Assembly: GCF_022458865.1 (NCBI RefSeq)
Contig: NZ_JAJNMU010000036.1
Location: 1-64,000 of the forward strand
Source of the DNA: Paenibacillus periandrae
GTDB lineage: Bacteria > Bacillota > Bacilli > Paenibacillales > NBRC-103111
Reading direction: 5' to 3'
DNA: 64,000 nucleotides
Shown here: positions 18,250 to 28,343 of the stretch, one piece after another
Position numbering within the stretch: position 1 is the first letter of the stretch
Layout of the letters: each line of letters opens with the position of its first letter
Translations under genes and position numbers: made by a program
The notes under the pieces: model-generated
The model's database searches: none
What the model saw: the letters and a program-made list of their open reading frames with translations, nothing else
What the model was told of the DNA's origin: nothing

Positions 18250-18840
18250 TTAATACTTAAAAAGCTGATTTAGCAAAGAAAACTGTTGAGCTAAATATTG
18301 GGGCGTGTAAGGCATGTCGTTTCGCACCCAAGCCACAATTGTGCCTATTAATGCTGACGAGCCATACCATATCGCGATGTCTTTTTGAATAACAGCTTCT
18401 GAGAGGAGGGTCTCCTTTTTATTTTCCACCGTATAAGCAACGGTCTGTGATAACATTTTTAGCAAACGCTCCGTAAAGATAGGCGTCCTTTTCGATCCAA
18501 GAACAACTTTGTAAAATTTTTTATGTTCAACAATGTGTTCAAGTAAACCGACCATAGCGAACAAATTCTTCTTTTCTTCCTCTGTACCTGAATTGAATTG
18601 CCTGTTGTTCAGTGCATTTTGAATGTCCTTGATCATATCATCGGCCATTTTATCCAGCATGTCTGGGATATCGCGATAATGCAGATAAAAAGTTACTCGA
18701 TTTATGGTTGCACGCTCTGCAATTCGATTAACCGTTATTTTATCAATCTCCATTTCCTGCAATAATTCGATCAAGGCATCTTTCAGAAGCTGACGCGTTC
18801 GAACGATCCTCGGGTCAATACGATGCTTTTCTTTATTCAT
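18250..18840 (-). CDS. TetR-family repressor
   Basis: A 196-residue TetR/AcrR protein. The N-terminal HTH covers about residues 12-60 (RTRQLLKDALIELLQEMEID, NRIAERATINRVTFYLHY), the rest being the ligand domain. The ATG at 18840 is preferred because AAAGGAG lies upstream at good spacing; a longer frame exists. The efflux gene at 20243 is the likely target. Confidence 0.85.
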   Translation of the reverse strand: MNKEKHRIDPRIVRTRQLLKDALIELLQEMEIDKITVNRIAERATINRVTFYLHYRDIPDMLDKMADDMIKDIQNALNNRQFNSGTEEEKKNLFAMVGLLEHIVEHKKFYKVVLGSKRTPIFTERLLKMLSQTVAYTVENKKETLLSEAVIQKDIAIWYGSSALIGTIVAWVRNDMPYTPQYLAQQFSLLNQLFKY

Positions 18841-18859
18841 ATTGGTTAAACTCCTTTCC

Positions 18860-18871
18860 ATTGTTAACAAT
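18860..18871. promoter_or_regulatory. Candidate TetR operator upstream of the repressor
   Basis: ATTGTTAACAAT is a perfect 12-bp palindrome 20-31 bp before the repressor start, and TTTTGTTAACC recurs near 18953. Position suits autoregulation; assignment is inference. Confidence 0.35.
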
Positions 18872-20242
18872 AACTATTTTACCTTGCCCTAATCTTAAAC
18901 TATGAAATAAGATATACTTATAAACTAAACAACACTATGTATATTATATTACATTTTGTTAACCGAATAAATAGCAATTTGGAGAGGCATAGAAGGAGAG
19001 CATACAATATAGGAATAGTGTATTTAGAGCGTCGCATAATCTGAATCAAAATCAAACCACTATGAGTGTTCCGTCCATGGAACTTATGACAGTCTTTAAT
19101 ATAGCAGCAACAACGGCTCAGTGGCTAACTGCTGACTACATGTTAGTTAACGGTGTACTGTACCCATTACGTCCTACCTCATGCTGTAATTTGATTCTCA
19201 AATTCCTTCAGATGACCGCTCTAACTCAGTCATCTAAGTAGTGCGATATTCCTACACTAAGGTCAGAGCTTGCAAACTTCAAGAAAAATCGCTTAGTCAC
19301 CTACCTCATCTATTTTTCCTTTTTGCATTTGAACGTAATCTCCCCATTATTTACCGAAACTCTCCCCATCGATAATTCTATCAGATTTTGCATTTTCCTC
19401 TTCCTCGTTGATATGTTTGTTCAGTTTAATCACAAACAAGCCATCTGCCACTAGTATTTACGACCTCTTTTCCTAACCAAATTGAATGTTGAATACCCCA
19501 TAGATACCAAATGAAATGAAAGTATAAAGCCAACTCATTGACTTTCAATTCACAACACTTCTTCAGTATAGATGTCTAACGAGTTTGGCATCTTAAATAC
19601 CTGCAAGATGCCTCATAGACTCATCATACAGACGATTCGGTTTCTGTTTTACCAGCTTAATTGTTATATTGTTTGAGTTATCAAACGAGGATGGTTTTGC
19701 CCCAAGTGGAGCGATTGAATCATAAGTACATCGGACTAATGATTACATTCGTAAATCGTTTTATTCCATTCTCTGCTTATGAATATATTTTATTGCGTTA
19801 CAATTCCGTGGAAATTGTAGTATTTACAGATATAAATCTACAAATAGATAATCATATGTAAACTACCTTACACTTAGTTGTAATATGTTGCTTGTCAGTT
19901 CATTTCTTCCTAATGTAATCTATTTTATAAAGTGTTTATTATAAAACACAGTGTAAAATGTATTTGCGATTAACTAAGTATGAATTGCGAGGTGAAATAG
20001 ACGGTTTCAGCAGAGCTAAATGAATTTTTAAATTAGTTATGGCCAGTCTTTGATTTTTGAGTAAAGAAGAAGGCGTGTACTTTTGTTTTTATGTCGTATG
20101 GAAAACAAAATTTAAGACAGTGCGGTAGGGTATATGTGAATGAGAAGAATTATAATTTTAAAGCAAATGTTTAAGTCTTCCTTAATCCATCATAGGTTTT
20201 AACGGACGGCACTAAGGTGAAAGTGAATAGGGGGCTATAAAA
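18872..20242. other. 1.4-kb AT-rich gap between repressor and efflux gene
   Basis: No supported gene. An 18-bp inverted repeat GTGTTT-N6-AAACAC (19932-19949) lies about 295 bp before the efflux start and could be an operator. Nothing else recognisable. Confidence 0.4.
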
Positions 20243-21895
20243 GTGTCTGAGCAATCCCAAACTATAGCAGAGGTTCCACCACTCAATAATAACGAGAATT
20301 CTAACTTTTGGCTGCCATTGATTGCAATCATTCTGGCCACTTTCGTATCGGTATTAAGCAGCAGCTTGGTGAACGTTGCGCTTCCCAAGCTTTCCACTGT
20401 ATTCGGGGTACCGACTACAACTATTCAATGGGTCGTAACTGGTTTCATGTTGGCGTCAGCAGTCGTTATCCCTGCGAGTGGATTCTTATCTGCACGGTTC
20501 GGCAGTAAGCAGGTGCTACTTCTTTCTGTTACCGGCTTTACGATAGGATCCTTATTGTGTGGCCTCGCGTGGAATGATACTAGCTTGATTGCATTCCGGA
20601 TTCTACAAGGCTTAACGGGTGGTTTTATTATGCCAGTCGGAATGGCCGTAATTTATACGATCGTACCACGTCAGCAGATCGGTTTGGCAATGGGAATTTG
20701 GGGAGTAGCTGCGATGGTTGCACCAGCTCTGGGTCCCACACTAGGGGGCTTCTTAATTCAGTACTACAGCTGGAGAACGCTATTTTTTTTGAATGTACCG
20801 GTTGGAGTTGCTGCGGCAGTAGCCAGTTTCTTTTTTTTAAAAGACAGCGTGAGGCAGAAAAATTTGAAGTTCGATATTCTTGGGGCTACTACGTCGGTCA
20901 TTTTTTTCGGGTCACTACTACTTGCCTTGAGTAAAGGGCAGACAGAAGGATGGACTTCACTGTATATTGTCACGTTGTTATACATTTCTGCAGTAAGCTT
21001 CGCGTTGCTAATATGGACGGAATTAACAACGGAAACGCCACTTCTTAATTTGAGAGTGTTCAAGAACTTGCAATTTAGCGCAAGTACGTTGACCTCAGGG
21101 CTTATCACTGTGGCTATGATGGGTGGCACGTTCATGATGCCGATCTATTTGCAAAACGTGCAATCTATGACAGCTCTAGATTCCGGCATTTTACTGCTTC
21201 CGCAGTCGGTTGCTATGGCACTTCTGATGCCGATCAGCGGGAAACTTCAAGAAAAGGTGGGAGTTCTCCCTTTAGGCATAATAGGGCTACTCATCCTTGG
21301 CATAACCACGTATGAGCTTCATAAGCTTACGGCGGACACTTCTCACTTGTGGATTAATGTCGACTTGACGATTCGCGGTCTTGGCATCGGACTTTGTATG
21401 ATGCCAATCTCAACAGTGGGGATGAGCAGCGTGACTAACGACCAGATCAATGATGCTTCCCCACTCTCTAACGTAACCCGTCAAGTAATGAGCTCAATGG
21501 GGATCGCTATCTTGACTACCATAATGAATTCACGACAATATTTTCACTATTACCGTTTTACTGAGGAGGTTCCGAGTTATTCTGATGAAGCTTCATCGTT
21601 CATCTCAACTATATCTGGATCCCTTATACAAGGCGGGGTGGATTCTGCAACTAGTACTGGCGCAGCGATCAGCTATTTGGCAGGTATTATGCAGAAGGAA
21701 GCATTGGTTCGCGGAATTGCAGATACCTTCTTTGTTTCAGCGATACCAGCATTCGTATGCATTCCTCTCGTCTTTTTGTTGAGAGAAAAGAAGAAAAAGA
21801 AGGAGCAGCCCACTTCTTCCGAGTTATCTCCGCCGTTATCCACTTCTGAAGACAATGATATTGTTACAAAAGCCCAGGAGCCTATCAAAGTTTAA
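20243..21895 (+). CDS. DHA2-family (EmrB/QacA) multidrug efflux MFS transporter
   Basis: A 550-residue major facilitator with about 14 predicted membrane helices. The N-terminal half carries the antiporter region (LSSSLVNVALPKLSTVFGV), GFLSARFGSKQVLLLS (motif A) and GLTGGFIMPVGMAVI; a long loop and charged C-terminal tail (KKKKKEQPTSSE) follow. Translation starts at GTG 20243 behind AGGGGGGC. It likely exports toxic organic compounds by proton antiport, and is probably controlled by the TetR protein at 18250. Confidence 0.87.
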   Translation: MSEQSQTIAEVPPLNNNENSNFWLPLIAIILATFVSVLSSSLVNVALPKLSTVFGVPTTTIQWVVTGFMLASAVVIPASGFLSARFGSKQVLLLSVTGFTIGSLLCGLAWNDTSLIAFRILQGLTGGFIMPVGMAVIYTIVPRQQIGLAMGIWGVAAMVAPALGPTLGGFLIQYYSWRTLFFLNVPVGVAAAVASFFFLKDSVRQKNLKFDILGATTSVIFFGSLLLALSKGQTEGWTSLYIVTLLYISAVSFALLIWTELTTETPLLNLRVFKNLQFSASTLTSGLITVAMMGGTFMMPIYLQNVQSMTALDSGILLLPQSVAMALLMPISGKLQEKVGVLPLGIIGLLILGITTYELHKLTADTSHLWINVDLTIRGLGIGLCMMPISTVGMSSVTNDQINDASPLSNVTRQVMSSMGIAILTTIMNSRQYFHYYRFTEEVPSYSDEASSFISTISGSLIQGGVDSATSTGAAISYLAGIMQKEALVRGIADTFFVSAIPAFVCIPLVFLLREKKKKKEQPTSSELSPPLSTSEDNDIVTKAQEPIKV

Positions 21896-22010
21896 CTTGG
21901 CACATAGCTTCATCAACAAAAGGTATAATCTATCCAGATAAACGTTAGCACTTCAGGATTTTAAAATAATGAGGGTTTCTGCTTCGAGAAAATATACAGT
22001 TAGGGCTAAG

Positions 22011-22048
22011 CCTCCGATTCGCGAATAATCGAGGACTTGGTCTTTTTT
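22011..22048 (+). terminator. Possible terminator after the efflux gene
   Basis: CCTCCGATT (22011-22019) pairs with AATCGAGG (22027-22034) with one bulged C; TCTTTTTT follows at 22041-22048. Confidence 0.45.
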
Positions 22049-22281
22049 CATAATTACGCGCTTACCACCTTTGAATAGGGGAGGTTATCATGAATCGCAT
22101 GCTGTAGATGGTACGGTTCTTGAGGAAACGAAGGGACACGCCTGGCAATGAAAGCTGATTGAAGGTGGGGGGAAATTGTTTAGGTGGAACTGTCTGCTAG
22201 AGTATTGCCTGTAACGATCCTTAAAATAACTAATAGCCCAGTGGCAGGATCCTCTCAACGGTGTGAACGACTCAATGAGCT

Positions 22282-22438
22282 TATCTCGACTGCGGTTGCA
22301 AAACACGAAAAGAGCCGAGGAAAACGGATCGAGCGCGAATTGTTCTTGCACGACCGCCGCAAGCCCATCGATGGATTTGCGCATGTCCGTTGAGCCGCAG
22401 GCCAGATAGACAGGGGAGCCCGAGGTGAAACTCAGCAT
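22282..22438 (-). pseudogene. IS66-family tnpB fragment
   Basis: From 22438 the minus strand reads VYLACGSTDMRKSIDGLAAV then QEQFALDPFSSALFVF, the start of IS66 TnpB (the CGSTDMRKSIDGLA motif is diagnostic). Homology ends after NRSRDKL near 22282, so only about 50 of 115 codons remain and the tnpC transposase is gone. Confidence 0.85.
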
Positions 22439-22740
22439 AACGGCGTAAGAGCGGCAACCACATCGCGAAGCAGGCCGGGCTCAAAGCCGAGCCGAACGTC
22501 GATCCGGGCAACACCGACTTGAATCTGAAGCGATTCGGTTGTTGGGCTTTGGCGAGCAACCGCAACCGGACGGAAGGTGGTCGCAGAGCCTGCCTGAGTT
22601 TGTTTTTGGTCCTTGTACAGCCAGTACTTTAACTGATGGACGGTCAACTCCTGTTCGGCGCACCAAGCTTTCATAGTCTGACCGCTGGTCTGGTAAGCAA
22701 TTATGCGTTTTGTCCATACCTCTTGCAAATTCGTATCCAT
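22432..22740 (-). CDS. IS66-family TnpA
   Basis: A 102-residue protein starting at 22740 (MDTNLQEVWTKRIIAYQTSG) with the helix-turn-helix of IS66 TnpA (KAWCAEQELTVHQLKYWLYK). It overlaps tnpB by a few bases as in intact IS66 elements. With tnpB truncated it is an orphan. The element end abuts and truncates the GH3 gene that follows. Confidence 0.8.
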   Translation of the reverse strand: MDTNLQEVWTKRIIAYQTSGQTMKAWCAEQELTVHQLKYWLYKDQKQTQAGSATTFRPVAVARQSPTTESLQIQVGVARIDVRLGFEPGLLRDVVAALTPLC

Positions 22741-22828
22741 GGGAGTCCACCCTTTCGCATTATGTGATGGATTCATTGTGACCGATTTGAACAGCTATGA
22801 ACAGGTGGGTTTGGTTTGACACTTACGT

Positions 22829-24541
22829 AATTAAGAAAGGTCAGCCGTGGACGGTCATGTGCGCTTATAACCAGCTTAATGGCGAGTACTACGCGGAAAA
22901 TAAGCGTTTGCTTTCGGACATTTTGAAAGACGAGTGGGGATATGAGGGCTTTGTTGTTTCCGACTGGGGCGCAGTGAATGAGCGTGCAGACGGTTTGGCT
23001 GCAGGTCTTGAGCTTGAAATGCCGTCTTCTAGTGGCGCTGGTGAGCTTAAAATTGTCGAAGCGGTGAAAAGCGGCAAACTTTCCGAGAAAAAGCTGGATG
23101 CATCTGTTGAACGGATTCTGAACATTGTCTTCAAGGCGGTCGACAGCAAAAAGTCGGAAACTTCCTACGATCCGGAGGCGCATCATCAACTGGCACGGGA
23201 AGTCGCGCGCGAAAGCATGATGCTGCTGAAAAACGAGGATGGCATCTTGCCATTGCCAAAGTCCGGTAAAAATGCTGTCATCGGAAAACTTGCCAAGCAG
23301 CCGTGATATCAAGGCGGAGGTAGTTCACATATTAAGCCAAGCAAGCTGGAGGATATCTGCGAGGAACTTGCTAAATCGGGGGGAAGCGCCGCGAATATCG
23401 TGTATGTCCAGGGCTATGATTTGGACGGCGATCAAACTGACCCATTGCTTTTGAAAGAAGCACTCAATCATGTAGTGGATGCATCAGTCGTTATTATCTT
23501 TGTTGGTTTACCTGAACGATATGAATCGGAAGGGTTCGATCGGGAGCATATGCACCTTCCAGTCAATCAATCGGAGCTGATCGAAGCGGTGACGGCAGTG
23601 CAGAAACGGACCGTGATTGTGCTAAGAAATGGATCTCCGGTGGAAATGCCTTGGATCGGGAGTGTTAAGGCTGTGCTCGAGGCTTATTTAGGCGGTCAAG
23701 CGCTGGGCGGAGCGATTGCCGATCTACTTTTCGGCGATGCGAATCCTTGCGGGAAGCTGGCCGAGACGTTCCCTGTTCAGTTGAGCGATAATCCATCATA
23801 TTTGAATTTCCCGGGTGATGGAGACCTTGTAGAGTATAAGGAAGGTATTTACGTAGGTTACCGCTATTATGAAAAAAAGAAGCAGCGTCCACTCTTTCCG
23901 TTCGGCTACGGGCTGAACTATACAAACTTCGAATACAGCGGACTTGTTCTGGACAAAAACGCAATGAGCGATACGGAGGCTTTGCACGCCACGTTTAGCA
24001 TTAAGAATGTGGGTAACCATGCAGGAAAAGAGATCGTGCAGTTATATGTGAGTGATGTAACCTCAAACGTAACGCGTCCTGAAAAGGAACTGAAAGGCTT
24101 TTTTAAAGTTGCGCTCAATCCGGGGAAAGAGAAAACAGTCACCTTCACTCTTGAAAAACGTTCCTTTGCATACTTTAATACGGAACTTAATGACTGGCAT
24201 GTGGAGACAGGTGAAATTGATATATTGATCGGTAAGTCTTCTTCAGATATCTTGCTCAAAGAGACAATACTGGTGAACTCAACAGTGCCTATCACTAAAA
24301 TCTATACGCGTAATTCGACAGTAGGAGATTTGATGGAGAATCCGCAAGCTGCTGAAACCTTAATGGATTTGCTGAAGCATTCGCCGTTCGCCGCTTCCAG
24401 TGATGGAGAAGAAGGCATGTCCGTATTGATGCTGCGTTCTTGAAGTATTTACCACTCCGGGGTTTGGCATCATTCAGTCGAGGCGGTCTGACAGAAGAGG
24501 GACTTGATTCATTGTTAGTGCGGTTGAACGAAAAGAAGTAG
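22829..24541 (+). pseudogene. GH3 beta-glucosidase-like gene, truncated and broken
   Basis: The N-terminal part is missing, replaced by IS66 sequence. The remainder starts at GQPWTVMCAYNQLNG and contains the GH3 nucleophile motif VVSDWGAV, the (alpha/beta)6 sandwich and the fibronectin-III-like end (GKEIVQLYVSDV). A CGA-to-TGA nonsense codon interrupts it at 23304-23306 (AKQP-stop-YQGGGSS), and a frameshift near 24425 cuts the C-terminus; the true end is DSLLVRLNEKK at 24541. Such enzymes hydrolyse aryl or oligosaccharide beta-glucosides. Confidence 0.88.
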
Positions 24542-24594
24542 TACGAAGGTGACTTGCGGAAGCTGTTCATGTAAACAAAAGAATAAATACAGGC

Positions 24595-24780
24595 TATGGC
24601 TCAATCATACGCTGAACGGCTAGTGCGTCACTTTCTTCGCTGCGAAGCTTTTCACGTGCCTGGTTTTTTAATCGGAAGTACTTCATGCTACTTCATGCTC
24701 ACTTTGATTTCGCGATTACCTTCCGCTTTCGTACATTTGGGTTTCAGTGGACATCCTTCACAACTTGTACGCCCCAGGTT
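24595..24780 (-). pseudogene. IS1182-family transposase C-terminal fragment
   Basis: Minus-strand translation gives SCEGCPLKPKCTKAEGNREI then, after an in-frame stop and shift, YFRLKNQAREKLRSEES and DALAVQRMIEP, the conserved zinc-binding and C-terminal section of IS1182-type transposases. No other part of the element remains. Confidence 0.75.
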
Positions 24781-24969
24781 CCAGGGGTAAATAAGCTGTA
24801 GCACGCCTCCCTTAGGTAAAAGGGAGGCATGTTGATTACGATGACAAAAGTCGAGAATTCGATAGAATCAGGTCGCCTTCGGGGTAGAGGGCTAGTTGAT
24901 AAAAGTTCTAATATATACGTAAGCGTCAAGCGCTGATTCAAGGAAAATATAGAGAGTGAGGTATGAAGC

Positions 24970-26079
24970 ATGGCAAAATTAAAGGTTGGTATTATCGGCT
25001 GCGGCGGCATCGCCAATCAAAAGCATTTTCCGGCATTATCCCAATTTAAAGATATGTGTGTAATGGTTGCATTTTGCGATGTTGTTGTTGAACGCGCTGA
25101 AAAGGCAGCTAAAGAATATGGTACTGAGGATGCCAAAGTATATACGGATTATCATGAGCTTCTGAAGGACGAGTCCATTGATATTGTCCATGTGTTAACC
25201 CCTAACGTGATGCATAGCCCGATTACGGTTGCAGCGTTTGAGGCAGGCAAGCATGTTATGTGCGAGAAGCCTATGGCGCACAATACAGAAGCTGCTGAAA
25301 AAATGATGGAAGCGTGGAGGAAATCGGGCAAGAAATTTACCATCGCATACCAAAACCGTTTCCAACCTGAGGTACAGGCTCTCTACAAAGCGTGTCAACA
25401 AGAAGAGTTAGGGGATATTTATTTTGCCAAGGCACACGCTGTTCGCCGTCGTGGAGTACCGACTTGGGGTGTGTTCCCTGACAAATCCCAGCAAGGAGGG
25501 GGCCCGCTCATCGATATCGGAACCCATGCGCTTGACCTCACCTTGTGGATGATGGACAACTATAAGCCGTTATCTGTCACGGGCTCCGTTTTCCACAAAT
25601 TAGGTAATTTGCCGGAATCGACAGAAGGAAATGAGTTCGGGCCTTGGGATCCGGAAACATTCGAAGTGGAAGATTCGGCATTCGGATATATTAAAATGGA
25701 GAACGGAGCAACTATTTTCTTAGAGTCGTCTTGGGCGCTTAACGTATTAGAGGCGAGAGAGTCTGCGACAACTCTTTGTGGAACGAAAGCCGGAGCGCAA
25801 ATCGATGCAGGTATGGGTTTTAAATCCCGTGAATTAGTTTATAACTCCTCTCGCAATGGTATGCTAGTAGAAGAGAGAAAGTCTGCATCTGGAAACGTCG
25901 CTTACTTCGAAGGCGATTCCAACGACCCTGGAGTTTTGGAAGCCAAACAGTGGCTAGAGGCTGTCAAGAGCGATAAAGAGCCTCTTGTCAAACCGGAGCA
26001 AGCGTTTGTTGTGACGAAAATTTTAGATGCGGTTTACCAATCAGCGGAAATCGGGAAGGAAGTAGTATTTAATAAATAA
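24970..26079 (+). CDS. Gfo/Idh/MocA-family sugar oxidoreductase
   Basis: A 369-residue NAD(P)-dependent oxidoreductase. The N-terminal Rossmann motif is GIIGCGGIAN (residues 8-17), CEKPMAHN carries the catalytic-site EKP, and GGGPLIDIGTHALDL holds the conserved Asp-x-x-x-His of the C-terminal domain. Members oxidise a sugar or inositol hydroxyl; DgpA-type members oxidise C3 of a C-linked glucose. Substrate is not determined here. A truncated near-copy lies at 16875. It stands alone between IS1182 debris and a terminator. Confidence 0.88.
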   Translation: MAKLKVGIIGCGGIANQKHFPALSQFKDMCVMVAFCDVVVERAEKAAKEYGTEDAKVYTDYHELLKDESIDIVHVLTPNVMHSPITVAAFEAGKHVMCEKPMAHNTEAAEKMMEAWRKSGKKFTIAYQNRFQPEVQALYKACQQEELGDIYFAKAHAVRRRGVPTWGVFPDKSQQGGGPLIDIGTHALDLTLWMMDNYKPLSVTGSVFHKLGNLPESTEGNEFGPWDPETFEVEDSAFGYIKMENGATIFLESSWALNVLEARESATTLCGTKAGAQIDAGMGFKSRELVYNSSRNGMLVEERKSASGNVAYFEGDSNDPGVLEAKQWLEAVKSDKEPLVKPEQAFVVTKILDAVYQSAEIGKEVVFNK

Positions 26080-26090
26080 GTAGTTGAAAA

Positions 26091-26124
26091 AATATACAGG
26101 TGATTTGTCGCCTGTATATTTCTT
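26091..26124 (+). terminator. Intrinsic terminator
   Basis: AATATACAGG (26091-26100) and CCTGTATATT (26111-26120) form a perfect 10-bp stem, followed by TCTT. It ends the oxidoreductase gene. Confidence 0.75.
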
Positions 26125-26583
26125 AACGCGATAACGTGAAAATCAAACCGAACTGTAGTAGATCACATGGCTTTTCAAAAGAAGTAAACAAAGCTGCCAT
26201 TCGTCTATCGATTGCGACAAATGGCTGAAGAACACGAGTGAAATTATAGAAAAACTGGATTGCGAACTCTAGATTTGCTTAAGCTCAGCTTTCTTACAAT
26301 TGGGATTATTTTAATATGATTCATAGCGAGTGAAGTCCATGAAACGTGTGGAGGAGCTTGGTGGAAAGTAATTCCCGGACGATCCAAAACTAGTCCGTAC
26401 GCTTGAAGATATGCTATTTTTGAAGAGCCCGGAACGCCAAATTATGATCAAGGGTGAAAGATGAAATGCCAAGGTCGAATAAACAATAATGGGAAGTCTG
26501 ACTTTGAGTAGAGGGGTAAGCGTTAATGAATTATTATTGAAATGTCTTCGTCATACATCACCAATTATACGAGGGGGATTTGC
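26125..26583. other. Gap with gene scraps before the sugar-binding protein
   Basis: No intact gene. A short broken frame near 26337-26464 (RTLEDMLFLKSPERQIMIKG) looks like a coding relic of unknown family. A weak cre-like GGTAAGCGTTAATG lies at 26515-26528, a plausible but poor CcpA site for the following gene. Confidence 0.35.
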
Positions 26584-28113
26584 ATGAAAACAATTTACAA
26601 GTCTATGCTTATCGCGGGGGCTACGGCGCTTTTGCTCACAGCATGCGAACCAGCGAACCCCCAACTTTCCAAGACCGACGGAAATGCCACCGTCAGTGGC
26701 GGTGATTCGAAACCAGCGGTAACTGAGAAAACGACAGATCTGAATCTAGTCATTCTCTACGGCGGCAACGAAGTGAAGGATTTGCAGCTTGTCCAGGATG
26801 AGGTAAACAAGCTGACGAAATCCACAATAAATGTGACCATCAAAATGACTTTGGTTAGTGCAGGCGATTTTGTGCAAAAAACAAACCTGATGCTGACCGG
26901 TAATGAGAAAGTAGACCTGGTGGTCGTTAGTCCGTTCTTTGGGTATACTAACCAAGTTGCCAGAGGTCAGCTTCAGCCACTTGACAAGTTACTGGATCAG
27001 TACGGTCCAGACATTAAGAAGGTGCTCGATCCGGCATATCTGAATGCTTCTAAAATAAATGGTAGCATCTACGGCGTACCAGGGGTTAAGGACTTCGCTG
27101 CCGGGTTTGGCATCGTGATGCGCAAGGATCTGGTTGATAAATATCAAATCGATACCAGCAAGATTAAAACCTTGGAGGATATGGGGTCTGCTCTGAAAAT
27201 GATTAAAGATAATGAGCCAAACGTAACTCCAATGATTCACGGCTCAATCGGCATTAACATGTTTGCATTATACAAGTGGTTCGATGAATTGGGGGATGGG
27301 AACGGGGTTCTTCCCGGCTATGATAATAACTTGAAGGTAGTGGATCTCTATGAGACTCCGGAGTATGCGGAAAAAGTGAAGCTGATGAGGGACTGGTATA
27401 CATCAGGATACATCTTGAAGGATATCGCTACGACAAAAGAAGACCATATGGAACTGTTTAAGACGGGCAAAGCATTTTCCTACCTGACCCCTACCAAACC
27501 TGGAGTTGGGGAGCAAGCGAGTAAGTACTCAGGATTACCAGTGGTCATTGCCGAGGTGGCCCCACCTGTTATCACCACAGCCTCGGTAACAAGCTTCATG
27601 TGGGGAATCCCGCGAAATTCTATGGCGCCTGATAAAGCGATGCAATTCCTGAACCTGATGTATAAGGATAAAGACCTCGTGAATTTACTTGATTGGGGAA
27701 TTGAAGGCAAGGATTATGTCAAGAAATCTGACAATATCATTGATTTTCCTCCAGGTATTACAGCGGCTAGTAACCCTTACGCCCTGAATATGAACTACCT
27801 CTTTGGAAATCAGTACCTGGGTTACATCTTCAATGGTAATGATCCTGAGCTTTGGAAGAAGATGGAAGAGTTCAACAAATCCGCGCAGAAGTCTAAAGCT
27901 CTTGGCTTCAATTTCGATGGAACCCCAGTGAAGACGGAAATTGCGGCCGTAAATAACGTCGTAAATTCGTACAGGGCTGGCTTGGAGGCGGGAGTATTGG
28001 ATCCGGCTAAGAAGCTGTCTGAATTCATCTCGAAATTGAAGGATGCGGGTATCGATAAAATTATTGCCGAGAAGCAGAAGCAGTTGGATGAGTGGGCCAA
28101 AACTAATAAATAA
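26584..28113 (+). CDS. Sugar ABC transporter substrate-binding lipoprotein
   Basis: A 509-residue extracellular solute-binding protein of the LipO/YtcQ type. The signal peptide ends in a lipobox, LLLTAC with lipidated Cys21, so it is anchored on the outer face of the membrane. A flexible linker (GGDSKPAVTEKTTD) precedes the two-lobed domain. ATG 26584 follows GAGGGGGAT; an upstream in-frame start would displace the signal peptide and is rejected. Its expected partners are the LplB/YtcP-type permeases at 30193 and 31124, now separated from it by a dead MFS gene. The ligand is likely an oligosaccharide or glycoside; the ATPase is not in the window. Confidence 0.88.
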   Translation: MKTIYKSMLIAGATALLLTACEPANPQLSKTDGNATVSGGDSKPAVTEKTTDLNLVILYGGNEVKDLQLVQDEVNKLTKSTINVTIKMTLVSAGDFVQKTNLMLTGNEKVDLVVVSPFFGYTNQVARGQLQPLDKLLDQYGPDIKKVLDPAYLNASKINGSIYGVPGVKDFAAGFGIVMRKDLVDKYQIDTSKIKTLEDMGSALKMIKDNEPNVTPMIHGSIGINMFALYKWFDELGDGNGVLPGYDNNLKVVDLYETPEYAEKVKLMRDWYTSGYILKDIATTKEDHMELFKTGKAFSYLTPTKPGVGEQASKYSGLPVVIAEVAPPVITTASVTSFMWGIPRNSMAPDKAMQFLNLMYKDKDLVNLLDWGIEGKDYVKKSDNIIDFPPGITAASNPYALNMNYLFGNQYLGYIFNGNDPELWKKMEEFNKSAQKSKALGFNFDGTPVKTEIAAVNNVVNSYRAGLEAGVLDPAKKLSEFISKLKDAGIDKIIAEKQKQLDEWAKTNK

Positions 28114-28116
28114 GGT

Positions 28117-28160
28117 TACCCCAGGCGCCTCCTTCCTCTTTTTGGTAGGGGGGCGCGTTA
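28117..28160 (+). terminator. Possible imperfect terminator
   Basis: GGCGCCTCC and GGGGGGCGC flank a T-rich loop just after the binding-protein gene. The stem has mismatches and lacks a clear T tail. Confidence 0.3.
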
Positions 28161-28343
28161 GCATGCACCTGGGGCAAATATCAACGATTCTGAAGAATAC
28201 CATATATATATTGTGATGCAATTGGTAGCTGCATTAGGTACCATGGATAAGATTAAAAGGTTGTGGAATATCCCACATCATTGGTATCGCTTTTACCACG
28301 CAGAATGAACTTTCGTGAGCAAACGACAAAGAGAGGGAAATAC

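Noticed and set aside
19661..19861. 66-codon ORF in the tetR-efflux gap
   Set aside because: No ribosome site, AT-rich random-looking composition, no recognisable domain.
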